This document shows positions 8,361 to 17,283 of a stretch of DNA of 64,000 nt, one piece after another (the stretch's first letter is position 1; the number at the start of each line of letters is the position of its first letter). The translations under genes were made by a program, and so were the position numbers. The stretch is taken from the NCBI RefSeq assembly GCF_018613935.1, contig NZ_JAGGPF010000008.1:1-64000 (forward strand), in the 5' to 3' direction. The stretch comes from Agromyces sp. ISL-38. GTDB lineage: Bacteria > Actinomycetota > Actinomycetes > Actinomycetales > Microbacteriaceae. The notes beneath the pieces were generated by a model, which was given only the letters and a program-made list of their open reading frames with translations, did no database searches and had not been told where the DNA came from.

Positions 8361-10025
8361 TCACGGCGTCTCGCCGCGAGCGTCGTCCCGCACGGCCGCT
8401 CGTGAATCGAGCGCGAGCTCCTCGGCGTCGAGGGCGAAGAGCAGCTCGCGCATCACCTCCTCGTTGAGGTGGCCGGCGTCGCGCTCGGCGAGCACGACCC
8501 GGCGACGAGCGGCGATCCAGTCCCGTGAGATGCTCGAGAGCTCGGCTTGGGCCGATACCGTCGCGGCCGCGGCATCCGTCGCGAGGTCTTCGCTGCGTGT
8601 CGCATCCGCTCGGATTCGCTTCACGAAGCGATCGATGACGGAGTCGGTGAGCTCGGTGCCGTAGCGCTCGTGCCATTCGCCCCTGCGGTTCTCGATGTAG
8701 GCGAGGCCCTCCGCCGCGCTCCGTTGCAGTACCGCGCGGATCTCCCGCCGATCCTGCTCGCGCTCGTCGTCGTCGGCGACGTGCAGCCGCTTGATGATGA
8801 GCGGGAGCGTCGTCGACTGCAGGAGCAACGTGCCCACGGTCACGACGAAGGCGACGAGGAAGACGGTGTCGGCGGCCGCCGGGTCATCGGGGATCGCTGG
8901 GATCGCCGTCGCTGTCGCGAGGGTGACGACGCCGCGCATGCCCGCCCACGAGATGACGATGAGCTCCTTCGGCGCGAGTTTCGGCTCCGCCAGATGTCGT
9001 CGACCGCGACGCGTCCTCACCGGTGCGAGCCACGCATCGATGCGACGCGAGACCGCATAGCCTCCGGACACCCAGACGATGCGCACGACGATGACGGTGC
9101 CGAGCACCGCGAGCGCGAGCGCTGCGTTCGTGCCGAGCCCGAGGTCGCTCGCGAGCACATCGGCGACGGCGGTGCTGAGCTGCAGGCCGATGAGGCCGAA
9201 GACGAGCCCCTCGAGCAACACGTCGATCGACTGCCAGATCGGGCGCTCGTGCTGCCTCGTCGCGTAGCTCGTGCGCGGCGCGTGGTGGCCGATCAGGATG
9301 CCGGATGCAACGACCGCGAGCACGCCCGAGCCGCCGAGACGCTCGGCGATGCCGTAGGCGGCGAACGGCAGCAGGAGGCTCACCGTGCCGAGCACGGCGG
9401 CATCGTCGAGGCGAGTACGGAGGATCGTGACGAGCCAGCCGATCACGAGTCCCAAGCCGACACCGACCACGACGGCCACGAGGAACGAGAGGATGCCGTC
9501 GAACCAGGTCACGGTCGCGCCCGCCGCGATCGCGGCGAAGGTGCGGAACAGCGTGATCGCGGTCGCGTCGTTCACGAGCGATTCGCCTGAGAGCACCGTC
9601 ATCACGCGGCGGGGAAGGCCGAGCCGTCGCCCGACGGCTGCCGCCGAGACCGCGTCGGACGGCGCGGCGATCGCCCCGATGAGCAGCGCGACGGGCAATC
9701 CCAGCGAAGGGGCGATGAGCCAGACGACGAAGCCGACGGCGAACGCAGTGACGATCGGCAGCATGATGCCGAGGCGGCGGATCTGCCCGAAGCTCCGCCG
9801 GAAATCGAGGTAGGTCACCTCGAGCGCCGACGAGTACAGGAGCGGGGGCAGCACGAGCGTGAGCACGAGTTCCCCGTCGACCACGATGGCCGGCACGAAC
9901 GGCAGTACCGAGACGATGAACGCGACGACCATCACGAGCAGCGGCGCCGACCAGCCGCGCCACCTCGCGAACGCGGTGACCGCGAGCGAGCCGGCCAGGA
10001 GCATGAAGATCTCGCCGAGATGCAT
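8361..10025 (-). CDS. CPA1-type Na+/H+ antiporter (NhaP/NHE family)
   Basis: 554 residues. Ten or more membrane helices occupy residues 1-420, with the CPA1 signatures LPPLLYSSALEV, IAAPSDAVSAAAV and the ion-binding GESLVNDATAITLFR. The last 130 residues form a hydrophilic cytosolic tail rich in Arg/Glu, as in bacterial CPA1 proteins about 520-560 long. The expected role is exchange of Na+ or K+ for H+ across the cytoplasmic membrane in pH and salt homeostasis. It is divergent from the rhodanese gene with 109 bp between starts; no dedicated regulator nearby. Confidence 0.92.
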   Translation of the reverse strand: MHLGEIFMLLAGSLAVTAFARWRGWSAPLLVMVVAFIVSVLPFVPAIVVDGELVLTLVLPPLLYSSALEVTYLDFRRSFGQIRRLGIMLPIVTAFAVGFVVWLIAPSLGLPVALLIGAIAAPSDAVSAAAVGRRLGLPRRVMTVLSGESLVNDATAITLFRTFAAIAAGATVTWFDGILSFLVAVVVGVGLGLVIGWLVTILRTRLDDAAVLGTVSLLLPFAAYGIAERLGGSGVLAVVASGILIGHHAPRTSYATRQHERPIWQSIDVLLEGLVFGLIGLQLSTAVADVLASDLGLGTNAALALAVLGTVIVVRIVWVSGGYAVSRRIDAWLAPVRTRRGRRHLAEPKLAPKELIVISWAGMRGVVTLATATAIPAIPDDPAAADTVFLVAFVVTVGTLLLQSTTLPLIIKRLHVADDDEREQDRREIRAVLQRSAAEGLAYIENRRGEWHERYGTELTDSVIDRFVKRIRADATRSEDLATDAAAATVSAQAELSSISRDWIAARRRVVLAERDAGHLNEEVMRELLFALDAEELALDSRAAVRDDARGETP

Positions 10026-10134
10026 GCGATCAGGCTAGGGCGTGCGGCACCCGCGCGGAACGCTGGCGGGATTTCGCGGCATGGCGGCGCGATTTCACGG
10101 GTGGCCGCGGCGGTCGCACTGCAAGGGTGGAGAC

Positions 10135-10647
10135 ATGACCCAGACGACGACCCTCGCCGCATCCACCCTCTTCGAGCACGTCGCCTCGCAGCGCGACGCG
10201 GTCGCGCACTTTCGCGGCCGGCTCGGCTTCGAGTCCGACGTCTCCGACGTCGCGGCCGCGCTCGCCGAAGCCGAGCCGGGGTTCGTGCTCGTCGACACCC
10301 GCAGCGACGCGTCCTGGGCCCAGGGCCATGTGCCGGGGGCGATCCACCTGCCGTGGCGCCGCATCGCCGCCGAGGCATCCGAGCTGATCCCCTCGGGTAC
10401 GCCGGTCGTCGTGTACTGCTGGGGTCCCGCATGCAACGGCGGCACCCACGCCGCCCTCGAGTTCGCCCTCCTCGGCCACCCCGTGAAGGAGATGCTCGGC
10501 GGCTTCGAGTACTGGGTGCGCGAGGGCTTCGCCTACGACACCGCCGACGGCCCCGCGCAACTCGCGCCCGACGCGCTGACGAACGTGACCCCTGCGGGAC
10601 TCGAGGGCGGAGCGGTCGCCGACGGCGCGATCACCTGCGCCTGCTGA
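10135..10647 (+). CDS. Rhodanese-like domain protein
   Basis: 170 residues, one rhodanese domain. VDTRSDASWAQGHVPGAIHL is the N-terminal CH2A-like part and YCWGPACNGG contains the likely catalytic cysteine loop, although a six-residue Cys-x5-Arg loop is not evident because the loop reads CNGGTHAA. The protein ends in CAC. ATG 10135 follows AAGGGTGG; upstream in-frame ATG codons at 10042 and 10081 lack a ribosome site and encode basic shadow sequence. Function would be persulfide transfer or a non-catalytic rhodanese role; target unknown. Convergent with the sulfurtransferase gene that follows. Confidence 0.85.
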   Translation: MTQTTTLAASTLFEHVASQRDAVAHFRGRLGFESDVSDVAAALAEAEPGFVLVDTRSDASWAQGHVPGAIHLPWRRIAAEASELIPSGTPVVVYCWGPACNGGTHAALEFALLGHPVKEMLGGFEYWVREGFAYDTADGPAQLAPDALTNVTPAGLEGGAVADGAITCAC

Positions 10648-10674
10648 GCCAGACCGACTGGACTCGGGCGGGCG

Positions 10675-10698
10675 GTCATCGGCCGGGACACCGATGAC
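10675..10698. terminator. Hairpin between the convergent rhodanese and sulfurtransferase genes
   Basis: GTCATCGG (10675-10682), 8-nt loop, CCGATGAC (10691-10698): a perfect 8-bp stem 28 bases after the rhodanese stop. The T run is weak (CCGTTTGT about 10 bases on). Confidence 0.4.
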
Positions 10699-10739
10699 GG
10701 TCCGTCCGTTTGTCGGGGTGTACCGAGGGGCGCCGGTCG

Positions 10740-10773
10740 TCAGCCCGCGAGCATTGGTTCTCAGCCCGCGAGC
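10740..10773. repeat. 13-bp direct repeat at the 3' end of the sulfurtransferase gene
   Basis: TCAGCCCGCGAGC occurs at 10740-10752 and 10761-10773. The second copy is the last codons plus stop of the minus-strand gene, so the first looks like a short tandem duplication of that gene end. Confidence 0.6.
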
Positions 10774-11648
10774 GTGACGAGGGGAGCGTCGTCGTCGGCC
10801 GCCCACTCCTCGAGGGAGCCGTCGTAGATCGCGACATCCTCGTGGCCGGCCAGGTGCAGTGCGAGTGCTGCACCCGCTGCCGCGATGCCGGCACCGCAGT
10901 AGACGATCGTTCGAGCGCCATCGGATGCCGCGGTGTCGACGCCCCGGAGCCGCTCGCCGAGCGCTTCGCCACGCAGGAACTCACGCGACTCGCGGTCGAC
11001 GAGCGTCGACACGGGCACGCTGACGCTCCGCGGGATGTGTCCGCGGCGCGCCCGGCGGCCCGTCTCGCCGCGGAACTCGCTCGCGGGCAGCGCGCAGATG
11101 AGCGCGGCATCCGATTCGCCGGCGACGACCTGCTCGACCTCGGCCTTGTCGGCCCAGCGTTCGGGGCGCTCGTCGAGGGTGAGGCGGCCGGCGGCCCGGG
11201 GCTGCTGGTACCCGCCTTCGACGGGGTGGCCCTCTGCGCGCCACCCGGCGAGCCCGCCGTCGAGCACCGCGACCCGTTCGACACCGGTTGAGCGGAGCAG
11301 CCACCAGAGTCGAGCGGCCCATTGCCCGATCGCGGAATCGTAGATGACGACGGTGACGTCGTCGTCGATGCCCGCGCCTCGGGCTGCGGCCTCGAGCTGA
11401 GCGACATCGGGCTTCGCGAACGTGAGGCCGGCCGCCGGGTCGGAGAACTCCTCGAGCAGGTCGGCGAACACCGCGCCCGGCACATGGCCTTGGATGAGGT
11501 ACTCGTCGAGGCCGCTCAGCCAGCGGAACCCGGCGTCGGTCTCGACTCCGAGCACGGTCGCATCGACGACGACGAGTGCGGGATGTCCGAGGTGGTCGGC
11601 GAGCCAGTGCGGCGAGACGAGCGCGGAGCCGAGTTCGAGAGCGGTCAT
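10761..11648 (-). CDS. sseA: Sulfurtransferase, tandem rhodanese (thiosulfate/3-mercaptopyruvate type)
   Basis: 295 residues in two rhodanese-fold repeats. The inactive N-terminal half has VVVDATVL and the GHVPGAVFADL motif; the C-terminal half has RRGHIPRSVSVPV and the active loop YCGAGIAAAG. A CGxG(I/V)-type loop is closer to 3-mercaptopyruvate sulfurtransferase (CGSGVTA) than to thiosulfate enzymes (CRKGVTA). Length 280-300 is typical. It transfers sulfane sulfur to cyanide or thiols in the cytosol. It faces the single-domain rhodanese, so the locus carries two sulfurtransferases back to back; the exact donor cannot be decided from sequence. Confidence 0.88.
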   Translation of the reverse strand: MTALELGSALVSPHWLADHLGHPALVVVDATVLGVETDAGFRWLSGLDEYLIQGHVPGAVFADLLEEFSDPAAGLTFAKPDVAQLEAAARGAGIDDDVTVVIYDSAIGQWAARLWWLLRSTGVERVAVLDGGLAGWRAEGHPVEGGYQQPRAAGRLTLDERPERWADKAEVEQVVAGESDAALICALPASEFRGETGRRARRGHIPRSVSVPVSTLVDRESREFLRGEALGERLRGVDTAASDGARTIVYCGAGIAAAGAALALHLAGHEDVAIYDGSLEEWAADDDAPLVTLAG

Positions 11649-11737
11649 GGCGCCACGCTAGTCGGGAGCCGTGCATCGCGCGCCTGACGGCGCAACAGGC
11701 CGTAACCCGCCGAGACGGTGTGAATGTCGTCGACGCG

Positions 11738-11941
11738 TCAGCGCAACGGCCCGCGACGGCTCTCGAGCCACATGGTGTGCTCGCGGAGTCCGTTTCGAAC
11801 CGCGGCTTTCACGATCAGGTAGCCGATCCAGAGCGAGAGTGCGAGTACGCCGAGGTAGACGACGATGCCGATGATGATTCCGACGAGGCCGGCACCGAGG
11901 AGGGTGTCGAGATTGGGGGAGGGGTCGCTGTTCATCTGCAC
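11738..11941 (-). CDS. Small hypothetical membrane protein, 67 aa
   Basis: A single long hydrophobic stretch (about residues 14-47, GLVGIIIGIVVYLGVLALSL and following) could form one or two helices, followed by a basic tail (KAAVRNGLREHTMWLESRRG) that predicts cytosolic C-terminal placement. No family recognised. It lies alone between sseA and sdaA on the same strand, with 88 bp upstream to the sdaA stop. Confidence 0.6.
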   Translation of the reverse strand: MQMNSDPSPNLDTLLGAGLVGIIIGIVVYLGVLALSLWIGYLIVKAAVRNGLREHTMWLESRRGPLR

Positions 11942-12029
11942 ACGATGGCAGATGACACGGGGTCAGCGCGAGGGCCCCGAGGGTCCCCGACCGGGGGTCA
12001 CTGCACCGAGCGGAGGTCGGCGAAGCAGC

Positions 12030-13406
12030 TCAGCACTCGATGACGTTCACCGCGAGACCGCCCTCGCTCGTCTCCTTGTACTTCGTCATCATGTCGAGCC
12101 CGGTCTGGCGCATCGTCTCGATGACGGTGTCGAGCGAGACGAGGTGCGTGCCGTCGCCGTGCAGCGCGAGCCGTGCCGCCGAGACGGCCGTGGACGCGGC
12201 GATCGCGTTGCGCTCGATGCACGGCACCTGCACGAGCCCGCCGACGGGGTCGCACGTGAGGCCGAGGTGGTGCTCCATCGCGATCTCGGCGGCGTTCTCG
12301 ATCTGCCGGGGAGTTCCGCCGAGCACGGCGCACAACGCGCCGGCGGCCATGGCGCACGCGGAGCCGACCTCGGCCTGGCATCCGCCCTCTGCGCCCGAGA
12401 TCGAGGCGTTCTTCTTCACGAGCGAGGCGATCGCCGCCGCCGTGAGGAGGAAGCGGCGGATACCCGCGGCATCCGCTCGGGGGACGAATCGCAAGTAGTA
12501 ATGCCCGACAGCCGGGATGATGCCGGCAGCGCCGTTCGTCGGCGCCGTGACGACTCGGCCGCCCGACGCGTTCTCCTCGTTGACAGCGAGGGCGAAGGCG
12601 TGCAGCCACTCGGTCGACGTGTCGCGAACGTGCTCGTCGCGGTCGTATTCCTCGAGCCGCCGGCGCACCTCAGGCGCTCGCCGCTTCACGCGGAGGCCGC
12701 CGGGCAGCGTGCCGTCGGTCGCGAGCCCGCGCGAGACGCAGAGGGCCATCGCGGCCCAGATCGCGTCGAGACCGGCGTCGATGTCGGCTTCACCGTGCAC
12801 CGCCACCTCGTTCGAACGCGCGATGTCGCAGAACGAGACGCCGTGCTCATCGCACAGCTCGAGCAGTTCGGCCGCGTTCGAGTAGGGCAGCGGATGCCGC
12901 AGCGCCTCCGACTCGTGCGGGGCATCGCCCTCGCGGCGGATGAAGCCGCCACCGACGGAGTAGTAGGTCTCCTCGGCGAGAGGGAGCGCATCGCCGGCGC
13001 TCCACGCCTGCAGGGTCATCGCGTTCGGATGCCCGGGCAGGCGAGTGCGCGGTTCGAGGCTCAGGTCGGGCTGCGCCATGACGATCGGATGCCGCCCGGC
13101 GAGGCGCACTTCGGCACCGTCGTCGCCGAGACGCGACCACGCGCCACGCACCGCGTCGGGGTCGCAGTCGTCGGGCCGAAGCCCAGCGAGGCCCGCAACG
13201 ACGGCGTCGGGCGTGCCGTGGCCGAGGCCGGTGGCGCCGAGCGAGCCGTAGAGCGAGCACGTGACGCGGCTCACGCGGTCGAGGAGACCGGCGGAGTCGA
13301 GGTGCTCGGCGAAGGCCCGCGCCGCCCGCATCGGGCCCACGGTGTGCGAGCTCGAGGGGCCGATCCCGATCGAGAAGAGATCGAGTGCTGAGACGAACGC
13401 TGTCAC
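12030..13406 (-). CDS. sdaA: L-serine ammonia-lyase, single-chain iron-sulfur type
   Basis: 458 residues. The N-terminal beta domain starts [20 protein letters not shown], the signature of bacterial serine dehydratases, and the alpha domain has the [20 protein letters not shown] cluster-binding stretch and [16 protein letters not shown]. Conserved cysteines for the [4Fe-4S] cluster are present. It converts L-serine to pyruvate and ammonia in the cytosol. GTG 13404-13406 is chosen because it aligns with the usual start; the upstream ATG would add ten basic residues. The usual fused length (450-460) is kept and nothing is broken. Confidence 0.95.
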   Translation of the reverse strand: MTAFVSALDLFSIGIGPSSSHTVGPMRAARAFAEHLDSAGLLDRVSRVTCSLYGSLGATGLGHGTPDAVVAGLAGLRPDDCDPDAVRGAWSRLGDDGAEVRLAGRHPIVMAQPDLSLEPRTRLPGHPNAMTLQAWSAGDALPLAEETYYSVGGGFIRREGDAPHESEALRHPLPYSNAAELLELCDEHGVSFCDIARSNEVAVHGEADIDAGLDAIWAAMALCVSRGLATDGTLPGGLRVKRRAPEVRRRLEEYDRDEHVRDTSTEWLHAFALAVNEENASGGRVVTAPTNGAAGIIPAVGHYYLRFVPRADAAGIRRFLLTAAAIASLVKKNASISGAEGGCQAEVGSACAMAAGALCAVLGGTPRQIENAAEIAMEHHLGLTCDPVGGLVQVPCIERNAIAASTAVSAARLALHGDGTHLVSLDTVIETMRQTGLDMMTKYKETSEGGLAVNVIEC

Positions 13407-13501
13407 GCTGCCAAGGCTACGGCGGAGCGGGCGCACGCATCGGGCGTCGCGTCGCAGAATCGTGCGCCGCGACCGTCGAGACGGTGGGACCCGAGCGCAT
13501 C

Positions 13502-13507
13502 TAGGCT
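13502..13507 (+). promoter_or_regulatory. -10 box TAGGCT before the tandem GNAT gene
   Basis: TAGGCT lies 12 bases before ATG 13520, giving a leader of only about five bases. Confidence 0.45.
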
Positions 13508-13519
13508 GGAACGGATCCT

Positions 13520-14608
13520 ATGAATGCCTCATCACGTCGCCGCTTGCCCGAAATCCGTCACATCCTGCCGCAGGAGTCGACCGCCGAAGCCGATCTCATC
13601 GAGCGCGCCTTCGCGGCCGGGCCCTACGGTCACCTGCCGAAGAGCGCCGAGCGGCGCGACTTCGAACGAGATACCGCCGGCAGGGCGGCATCCGGAGCGG
13701 TGCTCGTCAGTGTCGACGACGCCGGCCGCGTGACGGGCTCGGCGAGCGTGCTGCGCGCGGCGACGCCCTATTCGAGAGTCGCGGTGCCCGGCGAGGCCGA
13801 GATCCGCTTGCTTGCCGTCGACCCTGGCGCCCAGGGCGCGGGCCTCGGTGAGGCGCTCATGCGGGCGAGCCTCGAGGCGGCGCTGGAGTGGGGTGCCGAC
13901 GCGCTCGTGCTCGACACCGGCGCGGCGAACACGCGCGCCCAGTCGCTGTACGAGCGGCTGAGGTTCGACCGCGTGCCCGAGCGTGAGGCTGCCGCATCGT
14001 CGGCCGATGTCGAGGCGCACGTGTACCGGTATGCGCTCCAGCAGCGCGATGATGTTCGCGTGCGGCTCATGCGCGCCGACGAGGCCGGGTTCGTCTCCGA
14101 GCTCGTCGAATCCGCGTATGCCGTCGACTTCACGTTGACCGATGACTATCGCGCGTCGATCGCCGCGGTCGGCGAGCGAGCCCGCGACCACCAGGTCTGG
14201 GTGGCGACGGATGCCGCGAGCGGCGCGCTCCTCGGCACCGTCTCGACTCCGCGCCGCGGCGGAGCGATCTCTCCGCTCGCGCGCGAGGGCGAGCTCGACT
14301 TCCGGTTCCTCGGCGTGGCACCCGAGGCGCGGCGCCGCGGCATCGGCGCGCTGCTCGTCGAGCACGTGCTGCTGCTCGGCCGCCTCCGCGGCGTGTGCCG
14401 CGTCGTGCTGAACACCGGCCCCGAGATGGTCTCCGCGCAGCGACTCTACGACCGGCTGGGGTTCGAGCGTCTCCATGAGCGTGAGTACCACTTCACGCGC
14501 TCCGACGGCTCGAGCTTCCTCATGCTCGCGTATGGACGCGAGTCGGATGACGCGGAAGCCGCGACGGACGCCGCTTCGGACGCCGCTTCGGAGACCAGCG
14601 CCGCCTGA
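13520..14608 (+). CDS. Tandem GNAT-domain acetyltransferase
   Basis: 362 residues made of two GNAT folds. The first has LLAVDPGAQGAGLGEALMR (acetyl-CoA loop, near residues 94-112), the second LGVAPEARRRGIGALLVEHV (near 262-281). Both keep the Q/RxxGxG/A pyrophosphate loop, so both could bind acetyl-CoA. The layout recalls mycothiol synthase (MshD, about 300 residues), but the residues for cysteinyl-glucosaminyl-inositol binding cannot be checked by eye, so I do not call mshD. The tail is Asp/Ala-rich low complexity (TDAASDAASETSAA). Convergent with the next gene. Confidence 0.85.
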   Translation: MNASSRRRLPEIRHILPQESTAEADLIERAFAAGPYGHLPKSAERRDFERDTAGRAASGAVLVSVDDAGRVTGSASVLRAATPYSRVAVPGEAEIRLLAVDPGAQGAGLGEALMRASLEAALEWGADALVLDTGAANTRAQSLYERLRFDRVPEREAAASSADVEAHVYRYALQQRDDVRVRLMRADEAGFVSELVESAYAVDFTLTDDYRASIAAVGERARDHQVWVATDAASGALLGTVSTPRRGGAISPLAREGELDFRFLGVAPEARRRGIGALLVEHVLLLGRLRGVCRVVLNTGPEMVSAQRLYDRLGFERLHEREYHFTRSDGSSFLMLAYGRESDDAEAATDAASDAASETSAA

Positions 14609-14625
14609 TCCGTTGCCGCGTGCGG

Positions 14626-15054
14626 TCAGCGGGTCGCGGCGCCCATGCGGGCCATCCACTGTTCGGGCTGGTCGAGTGGCCGGAAGCCGAATCTCTCGTA
14701 GAGGCCGTGGGCGTCGGCGGTAGTGAGCGCGATGCGTTTCAGGTCGAGCGGGGCGAGCTCGTCGACGACGCCTTCGATGAGGGCGATGCCGATGCCGCGT
14801 CCGCGTGCCTCGTTCGCGACGAACACGTCGCACAACCATGCGAACGTCACACCGTCGGTGATGACGCGTGCGTAGGCGAGCTGTTCGCCGGTGACCGTGT
14901 CGTAGACGCCGTAATTGCGGGAGCCGTCGATTGCAGCATCGTGCGTTTCGCGCGTGCGGCCGGTCGCCCAGTACGACTCGTTGGCGAGCCACGCATGCAC
15001 GCGGTCGCGGTCGAGGCGGGACGGATCGGCGGAGAACTCGGTGGTGGGCGGCAT
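14626..15054 (-). CDS. GNAT family N-acetyltransferase
   Basis: 142 residues, one GNAT domain of the short type. Motif A reads LCDVFVANEARGRGIGIALI with the RGRGIG acetyl-CoA loop, and motif B ends TTADAHGLYERFGFRPL. The N-terminal VHAWLANESYWATGRTRETH and later Y-rich segments resemble the YjdJ/YpeA-like GNATs annotated in many Actinobacteria; substrate unknown. Start ATG 15052-15054 fits the family start. It is convergent with the tandem GNAT gene and 17 bp away from it. Confidence 0.88.
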   Translation of the reverse strand: MPPTTEFSADPSRLDRDRVHAWLANESYWATGRTRETHDAAIDGSRNYGVYDTVTGEQLAYARVITDGVTFAWLCDVFVANEARGRGIGIALIEGVVDELAPLDLKRIALTTADAHGLYERFGFRPLDQPEQWMARMGAATR

Positions 15055-15272
15055 GCCTCGATCACATCTCGGACGATTGCGGCCGTCAAGATGCCGATTC
15101 CCCATCCGTGGCCTGCTTCGGGCTGGCCGAGTCAAACAACTCGGGTTGTTCCTCGCGAGCATGCTCGTGATCGTCTCGGCATGGTCGCTGAGCTGGATCT
15201 TCGCGGTCGTCGTGTTCGCGCCGCTCACGGTGCGGGCGTACATGCGGAAGGCCTGACGGCCCGCGGCATCCG
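15055..15272 (+). other. Intergenic stretch with a palindrome and a possible 36-codon membrane ORF
   Basis: The 218-bp gap between two minus-strand genes holds a 6-4-6 palindrome AACAACTCGGGTTGTT (15135-15150). On the plus strand a TTG at 15146 (or ATG 15161) opens a short frame to the stop at 15256, encoding a hydrophobic segment (MLVIVSAWSLSWIFAVVVFA) and a basic end. There is no convincing Shine-Dalgarno, so the ORF is only a possibility; the palindrome could be an operator for the GNAT gene. Confidence 0.3.
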
Positions 15273-15887
15273 TCAGCGCAGCGTCTTGCGCGCGGTGATC
15301 TGCCCGGTGTCGAAGCCGAGCAGGTGCAGGCCGCCGTGGAAGCGGGCGTGCTCGACCTTGATGCAGCGGTCCATGACGACGGTGAGACCCTTGGCCTCGC
15401 CGTCGTAGGCCGCTTGCTCGTTCCAGATGCCGAGCTGCACCCAGATGGTCTTCGCGCCGATCGAGACCACGTCGTCGACGACGCTCGGGATGTCGCTGCC
15501 GCGGCGGAACACCACGACGATGTCGGGAACTTCGGGCAGGCTTGCGAGGTCGGGATAGGCGGGCTGGCCGAGGATCTCGCTGGCGTTCGGGTTCACGAAG
15601 TAGAGCCGGTAGTCGCTCGACTGCTGGAGGTAGGTGCCGACGAAGAAGCTCGAGCGCGCCGGGTTCGGCGAGGCGCCGACGATCGCGACCGACTTGGCCG
15701 CGCGGAGGATCGCGAGGCGGGCCTTCGCGTCGGGGCCGGTCCACGTGCGCTGCGAGTGCAGGAGCTTGGCGAGCGGCGAGTTCGCGGGCAGCTCGCACGA
15801 GAGGCCGTTGACCAGACGCACGGTCTCGAGATCTTCGGATGCCGCGGCATCCGTCAGCTCGGTCGTTGCGATTGCGGTGTCCGTCAT
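15273..15887 (-). CDS. CoA-binding (YccU-like) Rossmann protein
   Basis: 204 residues. The C-terminal two thirds form a CoA-binding Rossmann fold: SVAIVGASPNPARSSFFVG (nucleotide loop), YFVNPNASEILGQPAYPDL, and PDIVVVFRR. Such proteins bind CoA or related nucleotides and have no known catalytic activity. The start overlaps the metY stop by 4 bp (ATGA at 15884-15887), and MetY followed by this family is a frequent pairing in Actinobacteria, implying a linked role in sulfur assimilation. The first 50 residues are variable. Confidence 0.9.
   Translation of the reverse strand: MTDTAIATTELTDAAASEDLETVRLVNGLSCELPANSPLAKLLHSQRTWTGPDAKARLAILRAAKSVAIVGASPNPARSSFFVGTYLQQSSDYRLYFVNPNASEILGQPAYPDLASLPEVPDIVVVFRRGSDIPSVVDDVVSIGAKTIWVQLGIWNEQAAYDGEAKGLTVVMDRCIKVEHARFHGGLHLLGFDTGQITARKTLR
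15836..15853. repeat. 18-bp perfect palindrome formed by two GCATCCG motifs
   Basis: CGGATGCCGCGGCATCCG lies inside the CoA-binding gene near its 5' end (codons for Asp-Ala-Ala-Ala-Ser on the minus strand). It is the most complete head-to-head copy of the window-wide heptamer. Confidence 0.8.
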
Positions 15888-17182
15888 CGTGTTGCTCCCT
15901 TCGTCGCGGTGGTGAGTGCCTGGTCGAGGTCGTCGATGATGTCCTCAACATCCTCGATGCCGACCGACAGGCGCACAACCCCTGGCAGCACGCCGGCGTC
16001 GATGAGCTGCTGCTCGGTGAGCTGTGCGTGGGTCGTCGAGGCGGGGTGGATGATGAGCGTCTTCGCGTCGCCGATGTTCGCGACGTGGCTCGCGAGGTTC
16101 ACCGACTCGATGAGTGCCTGGCCGACGGCACGGCCGCCCTTGACCTCGAAGCTGAACACCGAGCCCGGGCCCTTCGGCAGGTACTTCTGGGCACGGTCGA
16201 AATGCGGATGCCCCGGCAGGCCGGCCCACCACACGCGTTCGATGCGCGGGTCGGCCTCGAGCCACTCGGCGACGGCCCGCGCGTTGTCGAGGTGCGCCTG
16301 GATGCGATAGGGCAGCGTCTCGACGCCCTGTGCGAGGAGGAACGCCGAGTGCGGCGCGAGCGCCGGGCCGATGTCGCGCAACTGCTCGGCGCGGAGGCGG
16401 GTGAGGAACGCGTACTCGCCGAAGTTGCCCGACCACTGCAGGCCGCCGTAGCTCGGCACGGGCTGGCCGAAGAGCGGGAACTTCTCGGAGTGCCAGTGGA
16501 AACGACCCGACTCGACGACGACGCCGCCGAGGGTCGTGCCGTGCCCGCCGAGGAACTTCGTGGCGGAGTGCGTGACGATGTCGGCGCCCCACTCGATGGG
16601 CCGGCTGAGGTAGGGCGTCGGGATCGTCGAGTCGACGATGAACGGGATGCCGTGGGCGTCCGCGACGTCGGCGAGCGCCTCGAGGTCGGCGATCTCGCCC
16701 GAGGGGTTCGCGATCGTCTCGACGAAGAGCGCCTTGGTGTTCGGGGTGATCGCAGCGGCGTAGTCCTCGGCGTTCGCGCTCTGCACGAACGTCGTCTCGA
16801 TGCCGAACCGGCGGAGCGTGACGTCGAGCTGGGTGATCGAGCCGCCGTAGAGGTTCGCGCTCGCCACGATGTGGTCGCCGCTGCCGGCGAGGCTCGCGAA
16901 CGTGATGTACTGCGCCGACAGTCCGCTGGCGGTGGCAACGGCGCCGAGCCCGCCCTCGAGGCTCGCGACGCGCTCCTCGAAGCTCGCGACGGTCGGGTTG
17001 GCCAGGCGTGAGTAGATGTTGCCGTACTTCTGCAGCGCGAACCGCGCCGCGGCATCCGCGGTGTCGTCGAAGACGAATGCACTCGACTGGTAGATGGGGA
17101 GGGCACGCGCGCCCGTCACCTGGTCGGGGATGTTGCCCGCGTGGATGGCGCGGGTCTTGAAGCCGTATTCGCGGTCTGCCAT
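15884..17182 (-). CDS. metY: O-acetylhomoserine sulfhydrylase (bifunctional aminocarboxypropyltransferase/cysteine synthase)
   Basis: 432 residues, fold type I PLP enzyme. The lysine for the Schiff base is in [16 protein letters not shown] (near residue 208), and the N terminus ([20 protein letters not shown]) and the [20 protein letters not shown] segment match MetY of about 430 residues. It makes homocysteine from O-acetylhomoserine and sulfide, a direct sulfhydrylation route to methionine. It heads an operon with the CoA-binding gene. The metNIQ methionine importer lies 17 kb away. Confidence 0.95.
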   Translation of the reverse strand: MADREYGFKTRAIHAGNIPDQVTGARALPIYQSSAFVFDDTADAAARFALQKYGNIYSRLANPTVASFEERVASLEGGLGAVATASGLSAQYITFASLAGSGDHIVASANLYGGSITQLDVTLRRFGIETTFVQSANAEDYAAAITPNTKALFVETIANPSGEIADLEALADVADAHGIPFIVDSTIPTPYLSRPIEWGADIVTHSATKFLGGHGTTLGGVVVESGRFHWHSEKFPLFGQPVPSYGGLQWSGNFGEYAFLTRLRAEQLRDIGPALAPHSAFLLAQGVETLPYRIQAHLDNARAVAEWLEADPRIERVWWAGLPGHPHFDRAQKYLPKGPGSVFSFEVKGGRAVGQALIESVNLASHVANIGDAKTLIIHPASTTHAQLTEQQLIDAGVLPGVVRLSVGIEDVEDIIDDLDQALTTATKGATR

Positions 17183-17283
17183 GGCCTCACGCTACTGCGG
17201 CCCGGCTGGGCATCTGCTTCGGGGCGTAACGCAGGGCAACGGATGCCGCGCGCTGATGCCGCGACGGGAACCCTGGAGCCGGC

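Noticed and set aside
13520-14608. Naming the tandem GNAT gene mshD (mycothiol synthase)
   Set aside because: Architecture fits, but I could not verify substrate-specific residues and no other mycothiol gene is nearby.
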